DNA from: Marinobacter sp. F4206
GTDB lineage: Bacteria; Pseudomonadota; Gammaproteobacteria; Pseudomonadales; Oleiphilaceae
DNA: 64,000 nt
Direction of reading: 5' to 3'
NCBI RefSeq assembly: GCF_019392195.1
Contig: NZ_JAHXKI010000003.1
Location: 310,001-374,000 of the forward strand
Made by a program: the position numbers and the translations under genes. Under the pieces are notes generated by a model. It ran no database searches. It had not been told where the DNA came from and saw only the letters and a program-made list of their open reading frames with translations. This document shows positions 33,277 through 43,234 of the stretch, piece after piece; position 1 is the first letter of the stretch, and every line of letters begins with the position of its first letter.

Positions 33277-34164
33277 ATGTCCATGATTTTCGGTGTCCCC
33301 CTTGCGGTGCTGTCTGGTCAGCTTCTGATCGGGGTCATTAACGGCGCATTCTACGCGCTGTTGAGTCTCGGGTTGGCGGTCATCTTCGGCCTGCTCAAGA
33401 TTATTAACTTTGCCCATGGGGCGATGTACATGCTCGGTGCGATGGCCACCGTCATCCTGTTCGACGTTCTGGGCGTCAACTACTGGGTTGCGCTGTTCAT
33501 GGCGCCACTGCTGGTTGGTGTGGTCGGGGTGATCATCGAGTATTTCCTGCTCCGCCGCATCGCGGGCCAGGATCATATCTACAGTCTGTTGCTGACCTTC
33601 GGTATTGCCCTGCTGCTTCAGGGTGTATTAACGAACATCTATGGCGTGTCTGGCATGAGGTATTCCATGCCGGACCTGTTCAAGGGCGGGATCAATCTCG
33701 GTTTCATGTTCCTGCCGTACTACCGGGCCTGGGTCATCGCGATTGCCCTGGTTGTCTGCTTTGGCACCTGGTTCATGATTGAAAAGACCAAGCTCGGTGC
33801 CTACCTGCGTGCCGGCACGGAAGACGCCCAGCTCATGCAGGGCTTCGGTATCAACGTGCCACTGCTGGTGAGCCTCACGTATGGCTTTGGCGTCATGCTG
33901 GCGGCGTTCGCCGGGGTCCTGGCTGCACCGATCTACTCGGTGACGCCGGTTATGGGCTCCCACATTCTGATTACCGTGTTCGCGGTTGTCGTCATCGGCG
34001 GTATGGGCTCCATCGGTGGTGCCATTATCACCGGTATCCTGATGGGGGTAATCGAAGGGCTCACGAAAACCTTCTATCCGCCTGCTTCATCCGCGGTGAT
34101 CTTCCTGGTCATGGTGGTGGTTCTGATGTTCCGGCCTGCAGGCCTGTTTGGTAAGGAGGCGTAA
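33277..34164 (+). CDS. livH: Branched-chain-type ABC transporter permease (LivH-like)
   Basis: A 295-residue inner-membrane permease with about eight helices. It has the LivH marks GAFYALLSLGLAVIFGLLKIINFAHGAMYMLG near the N-terminus and the cytoplasmic coupling loop KLGAYLRAGTEDAQLMQGFGIN. TTTGGAGTTAGCAAC precedes the ATG. It forms the membrane dimer with the LivM-like protein encoded two bases downstream. Confidence 0.92.
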   Translation: MSMIFGVPLAVLSGQLLIGVINGAFYALLSLGLAVIFGLLKIINFAHGAMYMLGAMATVILFDVLGVNYWVALFMAPLLVGVVGVIIEYFLLRRIAGQDHIYSLLLTFGIALLLQGVLTNIYGVSGMRYSMPDLFKGGINLGFMFLPYYRAWVIAIALVVCFGTWFMIEKTKLGAYLRAGTEDAQLMQGFGINVPLLVSLTYGFGVMLAAFAGVLAAPIYSVTPVMGSHILITVFAVVVIGGMGSIGGAIITGILMGVIEGLTKTFYPPASSAVIFLVMVVVLMFRPAGLFGKEA

Positions 34165-34166
34165 CC

Positions 34167-35162
34167 ATGAGCCAGTCATTCAATCCGGCCGACATTCAAA
34201 AAGCCATTCTGGAACAGCAGAAGATCGAGGACCGCAAGAAAATGCTGCTCAACGGCGTGCTGGTCCTGCTTCTGGTGGCGGCACCGTTCGTCATGTACCC
34301 GGTCTTCCTGATGAAGATCCTGTGCTTTGCACTGTTCGCGGTGGCCTTCAACCTGCTGTTTGGTTTTACCGGACTGCTGTCCTTCGGCCATGCCGCGTTC
34401 CTGGCAACCGGTGGTTACACTACAGGGTACCTGCTCAGCAACTACTCGGGCCTGACCACGGAGGTGGGTATTCTCGCGGGTACCGCGCTTGCCACCGTGC
34501 TGGGTCTGGCGTTTGCCCTGCTGTCGATCCGTCGCCAGGGCATCTACTTCGCAATGGTCACCCTGGCGCTGGCCCAGCTGGTGTTCTTCTTCTTCGTGCA
34601 GTCGGAATTCACCGGCGGCGAGGATGGCATGCACGGCATTCCCCGGGGCCACCTGTTCGGGCTGATCAACCTCGAGAACAACCTGAACATGTACTACTTC
34701 GTGCTGGCGGTGTTTCTCGGTTGTTACTTGCTGGTTCAGCGGATTGTCAGCAGTCCTTACGGCCAGGTACTCAAGTCGATCAAGCAGAATGAGCCCCGCG
34801 CGATATCTCTTGGCTACAACGTGAACCGTTACAAGGTGCTGGCCTTTGTGATCTCTGCCGCCCTGGCGGGTCTGGCCGGGTCAATGAAGTCGGTGGTGTT
34901 CCAATTGGCGTCCCTGAACGATGCCCACTGGCACATGTCGGGCGAGGTTATCCTGATGACACTGGTCGGTGGCATGGGGACGCTGCTCGGGCCTGTGGTT
35001 GGTGCCACCTTTGTGGTGAACATTGAGTACCAGCTGTCCCAAGGCGCGTTGAGGGATTGGGTCGACCCGATCCTCGGTGGTATCTTCATTGTGGTGGTGC
35101 TGGCCTTCCGCAGCGGTATCGTGGGTGAAATCCAGAAGTTCGTGAAGAAAAACCTGGGCTAG
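34167..35162 (+). CDS. livM: Branched-chain-type ABC transporter permease (LivM-like)
   Basis: A 331-residue permease with an N-terminal soluble stretch (about 30 residues) before the helices, LLFGFTGLLSFGHAAFLATGGY, and the coupling loop SPYGQVLKSIKQNEPRAISLGYN. It is the last gene of the transporter operon and is followed by a strong terminator. Confidence 0.92.
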   Translation: MSQSFNPADIQKAILEQQKIEDRKKMLLNGVLVLLLVAAPFVMYPVFLMKILCFALFAVAFNLLFGFTGLLSFGHAAFLATGGYTTGYLLSNYSGLTTEVGILAGTALATVLGLAFALLSIRRQGIYFAMVTLALAQLVFFFFVQSEFTGGEDGMHGIPRGHLFGLINLENNLNMYYFVLAVFLGCYLLVQRIVSSPYGQVLKSIKQNEPRAISLGYNVNRYKVLAFVISAALAGLAGSMKSVVFQLASLNDAHWHMSGEVILMTLVGGMGTLLGPVVGATFVVNIEYQLSQGALRDWVDPILGGIFIVVVLAFRSGIVGEIQKFVKKNLG

Positions 35163-35183
35163 GTTGTTGCCAAAGCAATCCTG

Positions 35184-35217
35184 AAAGGCCGCTCTCCGGA
35201 GTGGCCTTTTTGTTTTT
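35184..35217 (+). terminator. Rho-independent terminator after livM
   Basis: AAAGGCC at 35184-35190 pairs with GGCCTTT at 35203-35209 (inner CTCTCCGGAG loop region) followed by a run of T to 35217. Confidence 0.8.
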
Positions 35218-35388
35218 GGCCTGAAGTAATCACTGCCATCGCCAATCACCTTATCGGTTACGCTGTAACTATGGATAGAGTCGGCAGGAGTGAGCGATGG
35301 ACAGAGTTGTCATAGTGACAGGCTTTTGTCGATGTTTGCGGCGGGAAATAGCAGCTGCCAGGCAAATGCGTTCAAACTTGTAAATCCC

Positions 35389-36183
35389 TCAAGTCTCCCC
35401 GGCGTCGGTTGTTATCGACTGCTGCAAGTCAATGATTGGTTGCTGATTTACGGTGACCAGGCCGCTGCGGGGGCGTTCGAGATCCAGGAGCAGAGTAATC
35501 ACGGCGCCTAATACCACAATCATTCCGATCGCGGTAAGCGGGCTGCGGCGGCCCGTGAGGCCGGCACTGTAACCCACCATGGCCAGGGTGAGGACCGAAC
35601 TGGCCAGCAGGAGCAGGAGTACCGTGCCGGGTAAACGCGCGTATATTCCTGCGGTCAGCCTGGATTGATGAATGTCGATCAGTTCATTAAGTGATTCAAT
35701 GTAAAGTGCCAGAATGTCCGATTCAGGCATCGATTTGGCAAGACGCTCGGCGATGGCCCAGAGTTCATTGTGCAGTTCAAGGGACCGGTTGATTCTATCG
35801 GGCACATCTTGCGGGTCGTTTAGCACGATCCTCAATGGGACGTATTCATCAAGAAGGGCTCGAGTCTCTGACGCCTCGTTTTCAGGCAGAAACCCGGCTC
35901 GGAGATAGGTGGTTCCGATGACATTTGCTTCGGTTAGGACCATGACGCGGCGGGTATCAAAACGGTCCGAGGCCATGCCCATGGTCACCGCCAGCAGGAA
36001 TGCCAACAAACCGAGAAGGGAGCCGACGATCATGTTCGTGGGACCTTCTTTGTCACCCGGGGTGCGAAATTGCCACCAGCGACCGATCCGGTACCCGCAT
36101 TCTGCAACCACCACAGTGATGAGTATAAAGGAGAGAAAAAAAGCCTCAATGGACAGCGAATCCAGCCATTCCTGATAGCGCAT
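35389..36183 (-). CDS. DUF4239-like (bestrophin-related) membrane protein
   Basis: A 264-residue protein with four membrane helices, two near the N-terminus (about 13-33 and 50-70) and two near the C-terminus (about 185-205 and 215-235), enclosing a cytoplasmic helical domain with SDRFDTRRVMVLTEANVIGTTYLRAGFLP. This layout fits the DUF4239 family of bestrophin-like putative channels. Single gene; function unknown. Confidence 0.7.
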   Translation of the reverse strand: MRYQEWLDSLSIEAFFLSFILITVVVAECGYRIGRWWQFRTPGDKEGPTNMIVGSLLGLLAFLLAVTMGMASDRFDTRRVMVLTEANVIGTTYLRAGFLPENEASETRALLDEYVPLRIVLNDPQDVPDRINRSLELHNELWAIAERLAKSMPESDILALYIESLNELIDIHQSRLTAGIYARLPGTVLLLLLASSVLTLAMVGYSAGLTGRRSPLTAIGMIVVLGAVITLLLDLERPRSGLVTVNQQPIIDLQQSITTDAGET

Positions 36184-36339
36184 TTTTTATTCACCCCCCA
36201 ATAACTTCACTGAGTATAGCCACCTTTGATCATCTGTCAGGTAAGTGTCAGGGGCTTGGTCTTGCCGTAGACGGTCGTCAGTTGCTGGTCTAATCTTTTC
36301 ATACCTCTTGTGGGGCCCCAGGGTCGGGGAGGCCGCTCC

Positions 36340-37161
36340 GTGAAGACGTTATCCGAATCCTTTCGAACGCTGAGCATATTGGTGCTTGCGGCGTCTATTT
36401 TCTATTTTGGCTACGCCGTGATCCGAAGCGCCGACCGGATATCCGAGGGCCTTCAAAAGGCATCCGAGATTGTCGAGTCGGTCAAGCCCGCGGTTGAGCT
36501 GGCGCCGGAATTTCTGGACGAGGCAGAAAAATTGAGATTCCTGGCCGGAGATGCCCTCAAAGAAACGGAGGCAGTACGATTGCTGATGCCCTCCGTGTTG
36601 CAGGAATCCGGGAAAATTCGCGCTGAGGTAGCCTCGGTTCGTTCTCTTGTGCCCCAGGTACTCGCCGAACTCGAAGCCTATAGAACCGTCATTCCGTCCG
36701 TGCTGGAGGAAAGCCAGAATATCCGCCAGACCATTCCTCCGACCCTCAATCGGGTCGAAAAAATAGTGGCGAATGCGAACGAGATCGCGTCCAGTGCCGG
36801 TGAAAATGCGTTTACCAACGTCATCACCGGGATTATAAAAGCGCCGATCAACCTGCTTGGAAATGCAGCACAAGTGTTGGTGCCTTCAGACGTTAAACTG
36901 TCGGACGAAGACCGTGCCAGGCTGGAGAGTCGGCTACAGGCCTTCCTGAATACGGCAGAAGTTGGGGATTCGGAGGAATTTGTGACCTCCGATGGTTCGA
37001 TCACGGGTCGATTTGAATTGGTTTCGGATTCGTTCGAGGGTGGCGAATCCTGCCGGATGGTCGCGCTCGACAGTTTCAAGAAAGGTAAACTGCTTAGACA
37101 TGAGGAACTGCAGATTTGCCGGAATGGCGAGGGCAGGTGGTACCTGACAAACATGGAATAA
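36340..37161 (+). CDS. Membrane-anchored coiled-coil protein of unknown function
   Basis: A 273-residue protein with one N-terminal membrane helix (about residues 11-27) and a long helical region (about 30-145) with repeating units of the form PxVLxExxxxR, the closest spaced 14 residues apart (VPQVLAELEAYR, IPSVLEESQNIR, IPPTLNRVEKI). A small C-terminal domain (about 175-270) follows, with two Cys in ESCRM and QICRN. A GTG start at 36340 is chosen for the GGGGAGG before it. No family recognised. Precedes the RND genes but with a 150-bp gap. Confidence 0.65.
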   Translation: MKTLSESFRTLSILVLAASIFYFGYAVIRSADRISEGLQKASEIVESVKPAVELAPEFLDEAEKLRFLAGDALKETEAVRLLMPSVLQESGKIRAEVASVRSLVPQVLAELEAYRTVIPSVLEESQNIRQTIPPTLNRVEKIVANANEIASSAGENAFTNVITGIIKAPINLLGNAAQVLVPSDVKLSDEDRARLESRLQAFLNTAEVGDSEEFVTSDGSITGRFELVSDSFEGGESCRMVALDSFKKGKLLRHEELQICRNGEGRWYLTNME

Positions 37162-37313
37162 AAGCCGGCAGTGAACCGATCGATTCTTCCTCAGGACAGA
37201 CAGAACTCCTGTGCTCTCCCGTTATCCACGCTTTTCGAGCCTATCGACTAATCTAGGAAGTAGCTCTCTGAATTCTTGTGGTATGTGAGTGTATCAAAGA
37301 GGGAAAGGAATCG

Positions 37314-38495
37314 ATGGCCAGCTCTTTTGCTCGTAAGGAACGCGTTCAGCATCTTCCGGTTTTTGTCCTGACCTTGATCGTGGTTGTGGGGTGCTCAGAG
37401 TCCCCCGAGCCACCGCAGGCCGAGCCGCCGTCGGTATCCGTGGTGGTGGTCGAGGATTCGGAAGTGCGACCATCCCGTGAATTCGTGGCGAGGACTGCTG
37501 CCTCAGCGAAAGCTGACATCACCGCCCGGATTGAAGCCGAGATACGTGAGATCCTGTTTGAAGAGGGGGCTCGGGTAAGCCAGGGCCAGGTGCTGCTCCG
37601 TCTTGAAGACACGACGGCCAGCGCCAGCCTCAAGCAGTCGGAGGCCGAGTTGGCCGCCGCCAGGGCAGAGCTGGAATCGGCCACCAAGAACCTGCGGCGA
37701 GGCGAGGAGGTGGCCGGCAAGGGATTTTTGTCCGATGCTGACCTGGACAAGCTGAAGGACCGTTTCAATGCTGCCCAAAGCCAACTGCAATCTGCAGAGG
37801 CTGCCGTCGATAAAGCCAGAACCAACCTGAATTACGCAGAAATTCGCGCGCCTTTTGATGGCTGGGTCGGCAAGCTCAACTTTGACGTGGGTGCGGTGGT
37901 GAACCCTTCGAGTGGTCCGATTACCGAGGTCTTGGTCACTGACCCCATTTACGTTCAGTTCGAGGTAAATGAGGCGGATTATGTCGCATTCCGTCGGGCT
38001 AACTCCGGTTCAACGCGGGACATTGCCAGCCAGCTGACCTTGTCGCTCACCTTGCCCGACGGTGAAAGCTATGACCAGAATGGTGTCCTGGATTTTACCG
38101 ACGTGCGCACGGAAAGCAGCACCGGCACCGTACCCATTCGGGCCGTCTTCCCGAATCCCCGTTCGATACTGCTGCCTGGGCTCTATGTGACGGTCCTGAT
38201 CCAGGGGCAGTCTGGTGAAATGCACGCGCTCGTGCCACAAATGGCGATCCAGGAAACCATCGAGGGCACGTTCGTGCTGTTGATAAACGACCGGCAGGAA
38301 GTGGTACAGCGCTTTGTAACAACTGGCCCACGCCGCGGTTCGATGATGGTGGTGCAAAGTGGCCTGGAGGCCGGGGAGCGGGTGATCGTGGAGGGATTGC
38401 AGAAGGTCCGGTCGGGGACCACTGTGAATCCGGTACGGAAATGGATCGATCCCCAAACCGGCGCGCTCAGGGAGACCGAAGAGGCTGATCAATGA
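37314..38495 (+). CDS. RND efflux periplasmic adaptor lipoprotein
   Basis: A 393-residue membrane-fusion protein. The N-terminus carries a lipobox (VVVGC) for outer-leaflet anchoring in the inner membrane; then ITARIEAEIREILFEEGARVSQGQ (lipoyl half), a coiled-coil hairpin (about 105-165), the second lipoyl half NYAEIRAPFDGWVGKLNFDVGAVV and beta-barrel to the C-terminus. The ATG at 37314 follows GGGAAAGGAATCG. Its stop overlaps the RND pump start (ATGA). No outer-membrane channel gene follows, so a TolC-like partner from elsewhere is expected. Confidence 0.92.
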   Translation: MASSFARKERVQHLPVFVLTLIVVVGCSESPEPPQAEPPSVSVVVVEDSEVRPSREFVARTAASAKADITARIEAEIREILFEEGARVSQGQVLLRLEDTTASASLKQSEAELAAARAELESATKNLRRGEEVAGKGFLSDADLDKLKDRFNAAQSQLQSAEAAVDKARTNLNYAEIRAPFDGWVGKLNFDVGAVVNPSSGPITEVLVTDPIYVQFEVNEADYVAFRRANSGSTRDIASQLTLSLTLPDGESYDQNGVLDFTDVRTESSTGTVPIRAVFPNPRSILLPGLYVTVLIQGQSGEMHALVPQMAIQETIEGTFVLLINDRQEVVQRFVTTGPRRGSMMVVQSGLEAGERVIVEGLQKVRSGTTVNPVRKWIDPQTGALRETEEADQ

Positions 38496-41400
38496 TCAGC
38501 AGCGTCTTTATCCAGCGGCCAAAGTTCGCGTTTGTCATCTCAATACTCATCACCCTGGCGGGATTGATGGCCTTGCGGCTCCTGCCGGTCAATATGTACC
38601 CGGACATGGCGCCACCTCAGATCCAGGTGACCGCCACCTTGCCGGGCGGTAGCGCCCAGGTGGTGGAGGAGGCCGTCACCCGCCCCATCGAGCAGCAGCT
38701 CAACGGTGTGGAGGACATGATTTACATCGAGTCCACGGCGTCGAGTGAGGGCACGGCGACCATCACGCTGACCTTCGAGAGTGGCACCGACACGGATATT
38801 GCCCAGGTCAACGTTCAAAACCGGGTCGCGCTGGCGGAACCCTTCTTGCCCGATGAGGTCCGGCGACAGGGCGTCGTGGTCAGCAAGCAGTCCGGCAATA
38901 TGTTGCTGGGGATCAACCTGACGTCCGAGCGGCCGGACCTGGACGGCATTTTCCTCAGCAACTACGCCTCCAATAACCTGGTGGAAACCCTGGGACGAGT
39001 CCCTGGCGTGGCGTCAGCGGAGGTCATGGGCGCCAAGGACTACAGCATGCGGATCTGGCTTGATCCGCGGCGCATGGCCTCTCTCGATGTCACTGTTGCG
39101 GACGTCGCTGCCGCAATACAGGAACAGAACCAGATCGTGGCGGCGGGCAAGCTGGGGCAGGCGCCGGTGCCCGAGGGACAGCAGTTTGTCTACACCATCC
39201 AGAGCAAGGAGCGGCTGTCGGACCCCGAAGAATTCGGCCAGATGATCATTCGGGCCAGGCCGGGTGGGGGTTTTCTGCGGCTTCGGGATGTCGGGCGCAT
39301 TGAGCTGGGTTCCCGTTCCTACACGTCCACTGCAAAGCTCAACAATCAGGACACCGCATTCGTAGTGATCTACCAGTTACCGGACGCCAATGCCCTGGAT
39401 GTTGCGGAACAGGTGAAACAGGTGGTGAAAGTGGCTGCCACCACCTTCCCGGACGGCGTCTCCCACTCCATCCTGTACGACACCACGGAATTCATTACCC
39501 GCTCCATCGACGAGGTTATCATCACGCTCTTCCAGGCGGTCGGCCTGGTTATCCTGGTGGTGTTCCTGTTTCTGCAGAACTGGCGCGCCACGCTCATACC
39601 GTCCATTGCGATTCCGGTCTCCCTGATCGGGACTTTCGCCGTGATGGCAGTTCTCGGATACTCCATCAACACCATCACCCTGTTCGGTCTGGTGCTGGCG
39701 ATCGGGATTGTGGTGGACGACGCCATCGTGGTCATCGAAAACGTCGAGCGCATCCTTCAGGAAGGTAAGTTGCCGATACGGGACGCGGTCACCAAGGCCA
39801 TGGCGGAAGTAACCGGGCCGGTGATTGCAACCACCCTGGTGCTGCTGGCGGTGTTCGTGCCCGTGGGCTTCATGCCCGGCATTACTGGCACGCTGTACCA
39901 GCAGTTCTCGGTGACCATTTCCGTGGCCGTGATTATCTCGTCCATCAACGCGCTGACATTGAGTCCCGCACTCTGTGTCTCACTGTTGGGCAGAGGTAAC
40001 CAGTCCATTGGCTGGCTCAAACCGTTCGAGCAGGCCATCACAGTGGGCACGCGGGGCTATTCGGCGGTGGTCAGCCGACTGCTCCGCAAGAGCGCCCTGG
40101 TGGCCGTGGTCGTGGTTGCGGTGCTTGCGGGCATGGTGGGCCTGTTCAAGTCCGTTCCAATGGCGTTCGTGCCACCGGAGGACCAGGGCTTCCTGTTTGT
40201 GGATGTGCAGTTGCCGGATGCCTCGTCGCTGGAGCGGACCGATGCGGTGTTGGCCAAGGTCACCGACCTGGTGTTGGAGGATCCCGCCGTCACTGATTTC
40301 ATTTCGGTCTCCGGGTTTTCTTTGCTGGGTGGCAGCGGCTCCAACAACGGCCTCGGCATCGCGATGCTCAAGGACTGGGAAGAGCGAGAAGAGCCGGAGC
40401 TGGGGCTTCGAGCCATTTTGCCACGGTTGTATTCCGGACTGTGGGCCATTTCAGAAGCCCAGGTCATGGTATTCAACCCGCCCCCGATCCCCGGCCTGGG
40501 AACCTCATCGGGTTTTGACTTCCGGCTACAGGACAACCTTGGGCGAGACGTGTCCGAATTGGCCCAGGTGATGAACGGCCTGATCTTCGAGGCCAACCAG
40601 CGCAGTGAACTTTCGAGGGTCTACAGTACCTATCGCGCCAATATTCCCCAGTATCTGTTGGAAGTAGACCGCAACAAGGCCAAGGCGCTGGGCATCCAGT
40701 TGTCGGATATATTCTCTACCCTGCAGACCCAGCTCGGTTCGCTGTACGTGAACGACTTTACCCGCTTCGGCAAGAACTACCGAGTGTTGTTGCAGGCGGA
40801 AGGTCAGTTCCGGCAGCGGCCTGAAGACCTGTCCCACTATTTCGTTCGCAACCGTGACGGTGGCATGGTGCCTCTGACCACGCTGGCGTCGCTTCGCCCG
40901 GTACTCGGGCCGTCAAGCATCCAGCATTTCAACCTGAAGCGGTCGGTGACGATCTCCGGTGAAGCCGCCGCTGGCTTTGCCAGTGGCGATGCCATCGGCA
41001 CCATGGAGGCGCTGTCGGCGAATCTGCCACAAGGCTACGAGTTCAGCTGGGCCGGCCAGAGCCTGCAGGAAATCCAGGCCGGGAATCTGGCCGTGGTCAT
41101 CTTCCTGCTGGCCATCGTCTTCGTCTACCTGTTCCTGGTGGCCCAATACGAAAGCTGGAGTCTTCCGGTTGCGGTCATCGGTGCCGTGCCCATGGCCATC
41201 TTTGGCGCCATGACGGGGCTCTGGCTGGTGGGGCTTGCCAATAACATCTACGCCCAGGTTGGACTGGTCCTGTTGGTGGGGCTATCGACCAAAACCGCGA
41301 TCCTGATCGTGGAATTCGCCATGCAGCTGCGGCAGTCGGGGCTGAGTGCCGAAGAAGCCGCCAACAAGGCCGCCGTCCTGCGTTTCCGGGCGGTATTGAT

Positions 41401-41593
41401 GACGGCGTTGTCCTTCGTGCTCGGCGTGCTGCCGCTGGTGCTCGCCAGCGGGGCAGGAGCGGCCAGCCGCATCAGTCTCGGTATCACTGTGCTGAGCGGC
41501 ATGGTGATGGCCACCATTCTTGGCACGCTGCTGGTGCCGATTTTCTATAAATGGATCCAGTCGCTGCGAGACCGGCGGTCACAAGCCTCCTAG
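38492..41593 (+). CDS. RND multidrug efflux transporter (HAE1 family)
   Basis: A 1033-residue AcrB/MexF-like proton antiporter of full length. Marks are the N-terminal ISSVFIQRPKFAFVISILI helix, LPVNMYPDMAPPQIQV, the proton-relay helix IGIVVDDAIVVIENVERI with two Asp, GFFxP-like FMPGITGTLYQQFSVTISVAV, and the C-terminal helices with LVGLSTKTAILIVEFA. It exports amphipathic compounds or solvents with the adaptor encoded just upstream. Its stop overlaps the stop of the convergent oxidoreductase. Confidence 0.94.
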   Translation: MISSVFIQRPKFAFVISILITLAGLMALRLLPVNMYPDMAPPQIQVTATLPGGSAQVVEEAVTRPIEQQLNGVEDMIYIESTASSEGTATITLTFESGTDTDIAQVNVQNRVALAEPFLPDEVRRQGVVVSKQSGNMLLGINLTSERPDLDGIFLSNYASNNLVETLGRVPGVASAEVMGAKDYSMRIWLDPRRMASLDVTVADVAAAIQEQNQIVAAGKLGQAPVPEGQQFVYTIQSKERLSDPEEFGQMIIRARPGGGFLRLRDVGRIELGSRSYTSTAKLNNQDTAFVVIYQLPDANALDVAEQVKQVVKVAATTFPDGVSHSILYDTTEFITRSIDEVIITLFQAVGLVILVVFLFLQNWRATLIPSIAIPVSLIGTFAVMAVLGYSINTITLFGLVLAIGIVVDDAIVVIENVERILQEGKLPIRDAVTKAMAEVTGPVIATTLVLLAVFVPVGFMPGITGTLYQQFSVTISVAVIISSINALTLSPALCVSLLGRGNQSIGWLKPFEQAITVGTRGYSAVVSRLLRKSALVAVVVVAVLAGMVGLFKSVPMAFVPPEDQGFLFVDVQLPDASSLERTDAVLAKVTDLVLEDPAVTDFISVSGFSLLGGSGSNNGLGIAMLKDWEEREEPELGLRAILPRLYSGLWAISEAQVMVFNPPPIPGLGTSSGFDFRLQDNLGRDVSELAQVMNGLIFEANQRSELSRVYSTYRANIPQYLLEVDRNKAKALGIQLSDIFSTLQTQLGSLYVNDFTRFGKNYRVLLQAEGQFRQRPEDLSHYFVRNRDGGMVPLTTLASLRPVLGPSSIQHFNLKRSVTISGEAAAGFASGDAIGTMEALSANLPQGYEFSWAGQSLQEIQAGNLAVVIFLLAIVFVYLFLVAQYESWSLPVAVIGAVPMAIFGAMTGLWLVGLANNIYAQVGLVLLVGLSTKTAILIVEFAMQLRQSGLSAEEAANKAAVLRFRAVLMTALSFVLGVLPLVLASGAGAASRISLGITVLSGMVMATILGTLLVPIFYKWIQSLRDRRSQAS

Positions 41594-43215
41594 CCGACAA
41601 ACATTCGCTTGGCCAAGGGCAGCCCTTTCAGACCGCTGACGGCAATCGTCGTGAGCAGGCCGCCGATCATGGCGCCTACCACGCCGCAGGTCATCACATC
41701 CTGGCCAGTCAGGTAGAGGCCGGGAATGCGGGTCTTCGGCTTCAGCCAATCCTGCTCGAAGCGGTCCGGGGTGTGGTTCAGGCCGTAGATTTCGCCCTTG
41801 CTGTAGCGGCAGAAGTAGTCTGTCGACAGCGGCGTGGAGAGTTCGTAGTAGTCCACCTTGCCCTCCAGATGCGGGAATTTCTCGTACAGCTTTTTCAGCA
41901 GACGCTGGGCATAGGCTTCTTTCTCGGCCTCGTAGTCCTCACCGCGCTTACCCCAGGTTTTGTCGGCCCACTGGGCGTACCATTCGTAAGGGCCCGGGGC
42001 CACGATCTCGATGGTTGCGCGTCCCGGATAGCGTTCCTCAAAACTCGGGTCCTTGGCGGAGGGAAACGAGATGTAGGTCAGTGGAATGTCAGCGGTCTCG
42101 GGTGACGCCATGAAGTTGCTGAGATTCTTTTCGTAGTTCGGGCCGGGATAGATCCAGTAATTGGTCTTTGGTAGTCCCAGATTCTCCGCCGTATCCTTCA
42201 GGCCGATGTACAGGCAGTTGCTGGCCATGGAGCGTTCGACCGTTTGCAGCTTCTGCTGGTAGTAATCCTTTTCTGGCGCCCCGTCCGGCAACAGTTTTCC
42301 GAAAGTATTGAACACGCCGGCGTTGCTGATCACCATGGGTGCCCGCACCTCCTCGCCGTCCGCCATGCGCACGCCCACAGCCTTGCCTTTGTCGATCAGT
42401 ATTTCCGTGACATCCGCGTAGGTAAACACTTCTCCGCCACTTTGCTGGATAACCGGAATAATCGTCTTCGCCATCTCCGACGCCCCGCCGATGGGGTAGT
42501 AACCGCCATACAGGTAATGCCGGGCGATCAGGGCATGGATGATGAAGCTGGACTCAGCCGGCGGGAGACCATTGTCGCCCCACTGGCCAGCAAGTACGGC
42601 AATCAGTTCCTGGTTGCTGGTCAGGCTCTCGAGGACTTCCCGGGTGGTTTTGTTGAGATAATCCGGTGTGGCCTTGGTGACCAGTTTCCGCAAAGGGCCG
42701 CTGGCCATATCCGGTAGCACTTTACCCACCACCAGGCCGGGCATGGCCTTGGCAACCTGCTTGAGATAATCCAGGTAGGTGTCGATGGCCTGCTCTTCGC
42801 CGGGAAACGCCGTTTTCAGTTCCGCCTTGAAGGCGTCCGGCCCGGCCACCAGATCAACGTGGCGGTCGCCGATGAAGATCCGGTCGTAATGGTCGTCCAT
42901 CGGAGCCCACGACAGTTGGCCATCGGTGATGTGGTCAAACAGGCGCTTGCTCAGGGTATGGTCTGCGCCCATGTCGCCAATGTAATGCACACCCACGTCC
43001 CATTCATAGCCATTGCGATCGTAACTGTGGGTGAAGCCGCCGGCGGTGTAGTGCTGCTCGAACACCACCACTTTCTTTCCGAGTTTGCTCATGCAGGCCG
43101 CGGCGGTGAGACCGCCGATGCCGGAGCCAATGACGATGGCGTCGTAGGGGCCCTCCAGGCGATTGGCTCGATAACGGCGACCGACTCGGATGGTGCTGGG
43201 TTTGGGGCTGCTCAT
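41590..43215 (-). CDS. CrtI/retinol-saturase-like FAD-dependent oxidoreductase
   Basis: A 541-residue flavoprotein of the phytoene desaturase/all-trans-retinol 13,14-reductase type. It has the FAD Rossmann motif DAIVIGSGIGGLTAAACMSKLGKKVVVFEQH near residue 25, GGFTHSYDRNGYEWDVGVHYIG, and the C-terminal LYLTGQDVMTCGVVGAMIGG. The ATG at 43215 is chosen; the frame extends upstream across the TetR gene end. Substrate likely a polyene or steroid-like lipid, not determinable. It follows the TetR gene by 19 bp and is probably its target. Confidence 0.85.
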   Translation of the reverse strand: MSSPKPSTIRVGRRYRANRLEGPYDAIVIGSGIGGLTAAACMSKLGKKVVVFEQHYTAGGFTHSYDRNGYEWDVGVHYIGDMGADHTLSKRLFDHITDGQLSWAPMDDHYDRIFIGDRHVDLVAGPDAFKAELKTAFPGEEQAIDTYLDYLKQVAKAMPGLVVGKVLPDMASGPLRKLVTKATPDYLNKTTREVLESLTSNQELIAVLAGQWGDNGLPPAESSFIIHALIARHYLYGGYYPIGGASEMAKTIIPVIQQSGGEVFTYADVTEILIDKGKAVGVRMADGEEVRAPMVISNAGVFNTFGKLLPDGAPEKDYYQQKLQTVERSMASNCLYIGLKDTAENLGLPKTNYWIYPGPNYEKNLSNFMASPETADIPLTYISFPSAKDPSFEERYPGRATIEIVAPGPYEWYAQWADKTWGKRGEDYEAEKEAYAQRLLKKLYEKFPHLEGKVDYYELSTPLSTDYFCRYSKGEIYGLNHTPDRFEQDWLKPKTRIPGLYLTGQDVMTCGVVGAMIGGLLTTIAVSGLKGLPLAKRMFVG

Positions 43216-43234
43216 AGTGCGGGTCCTTGCGTGT

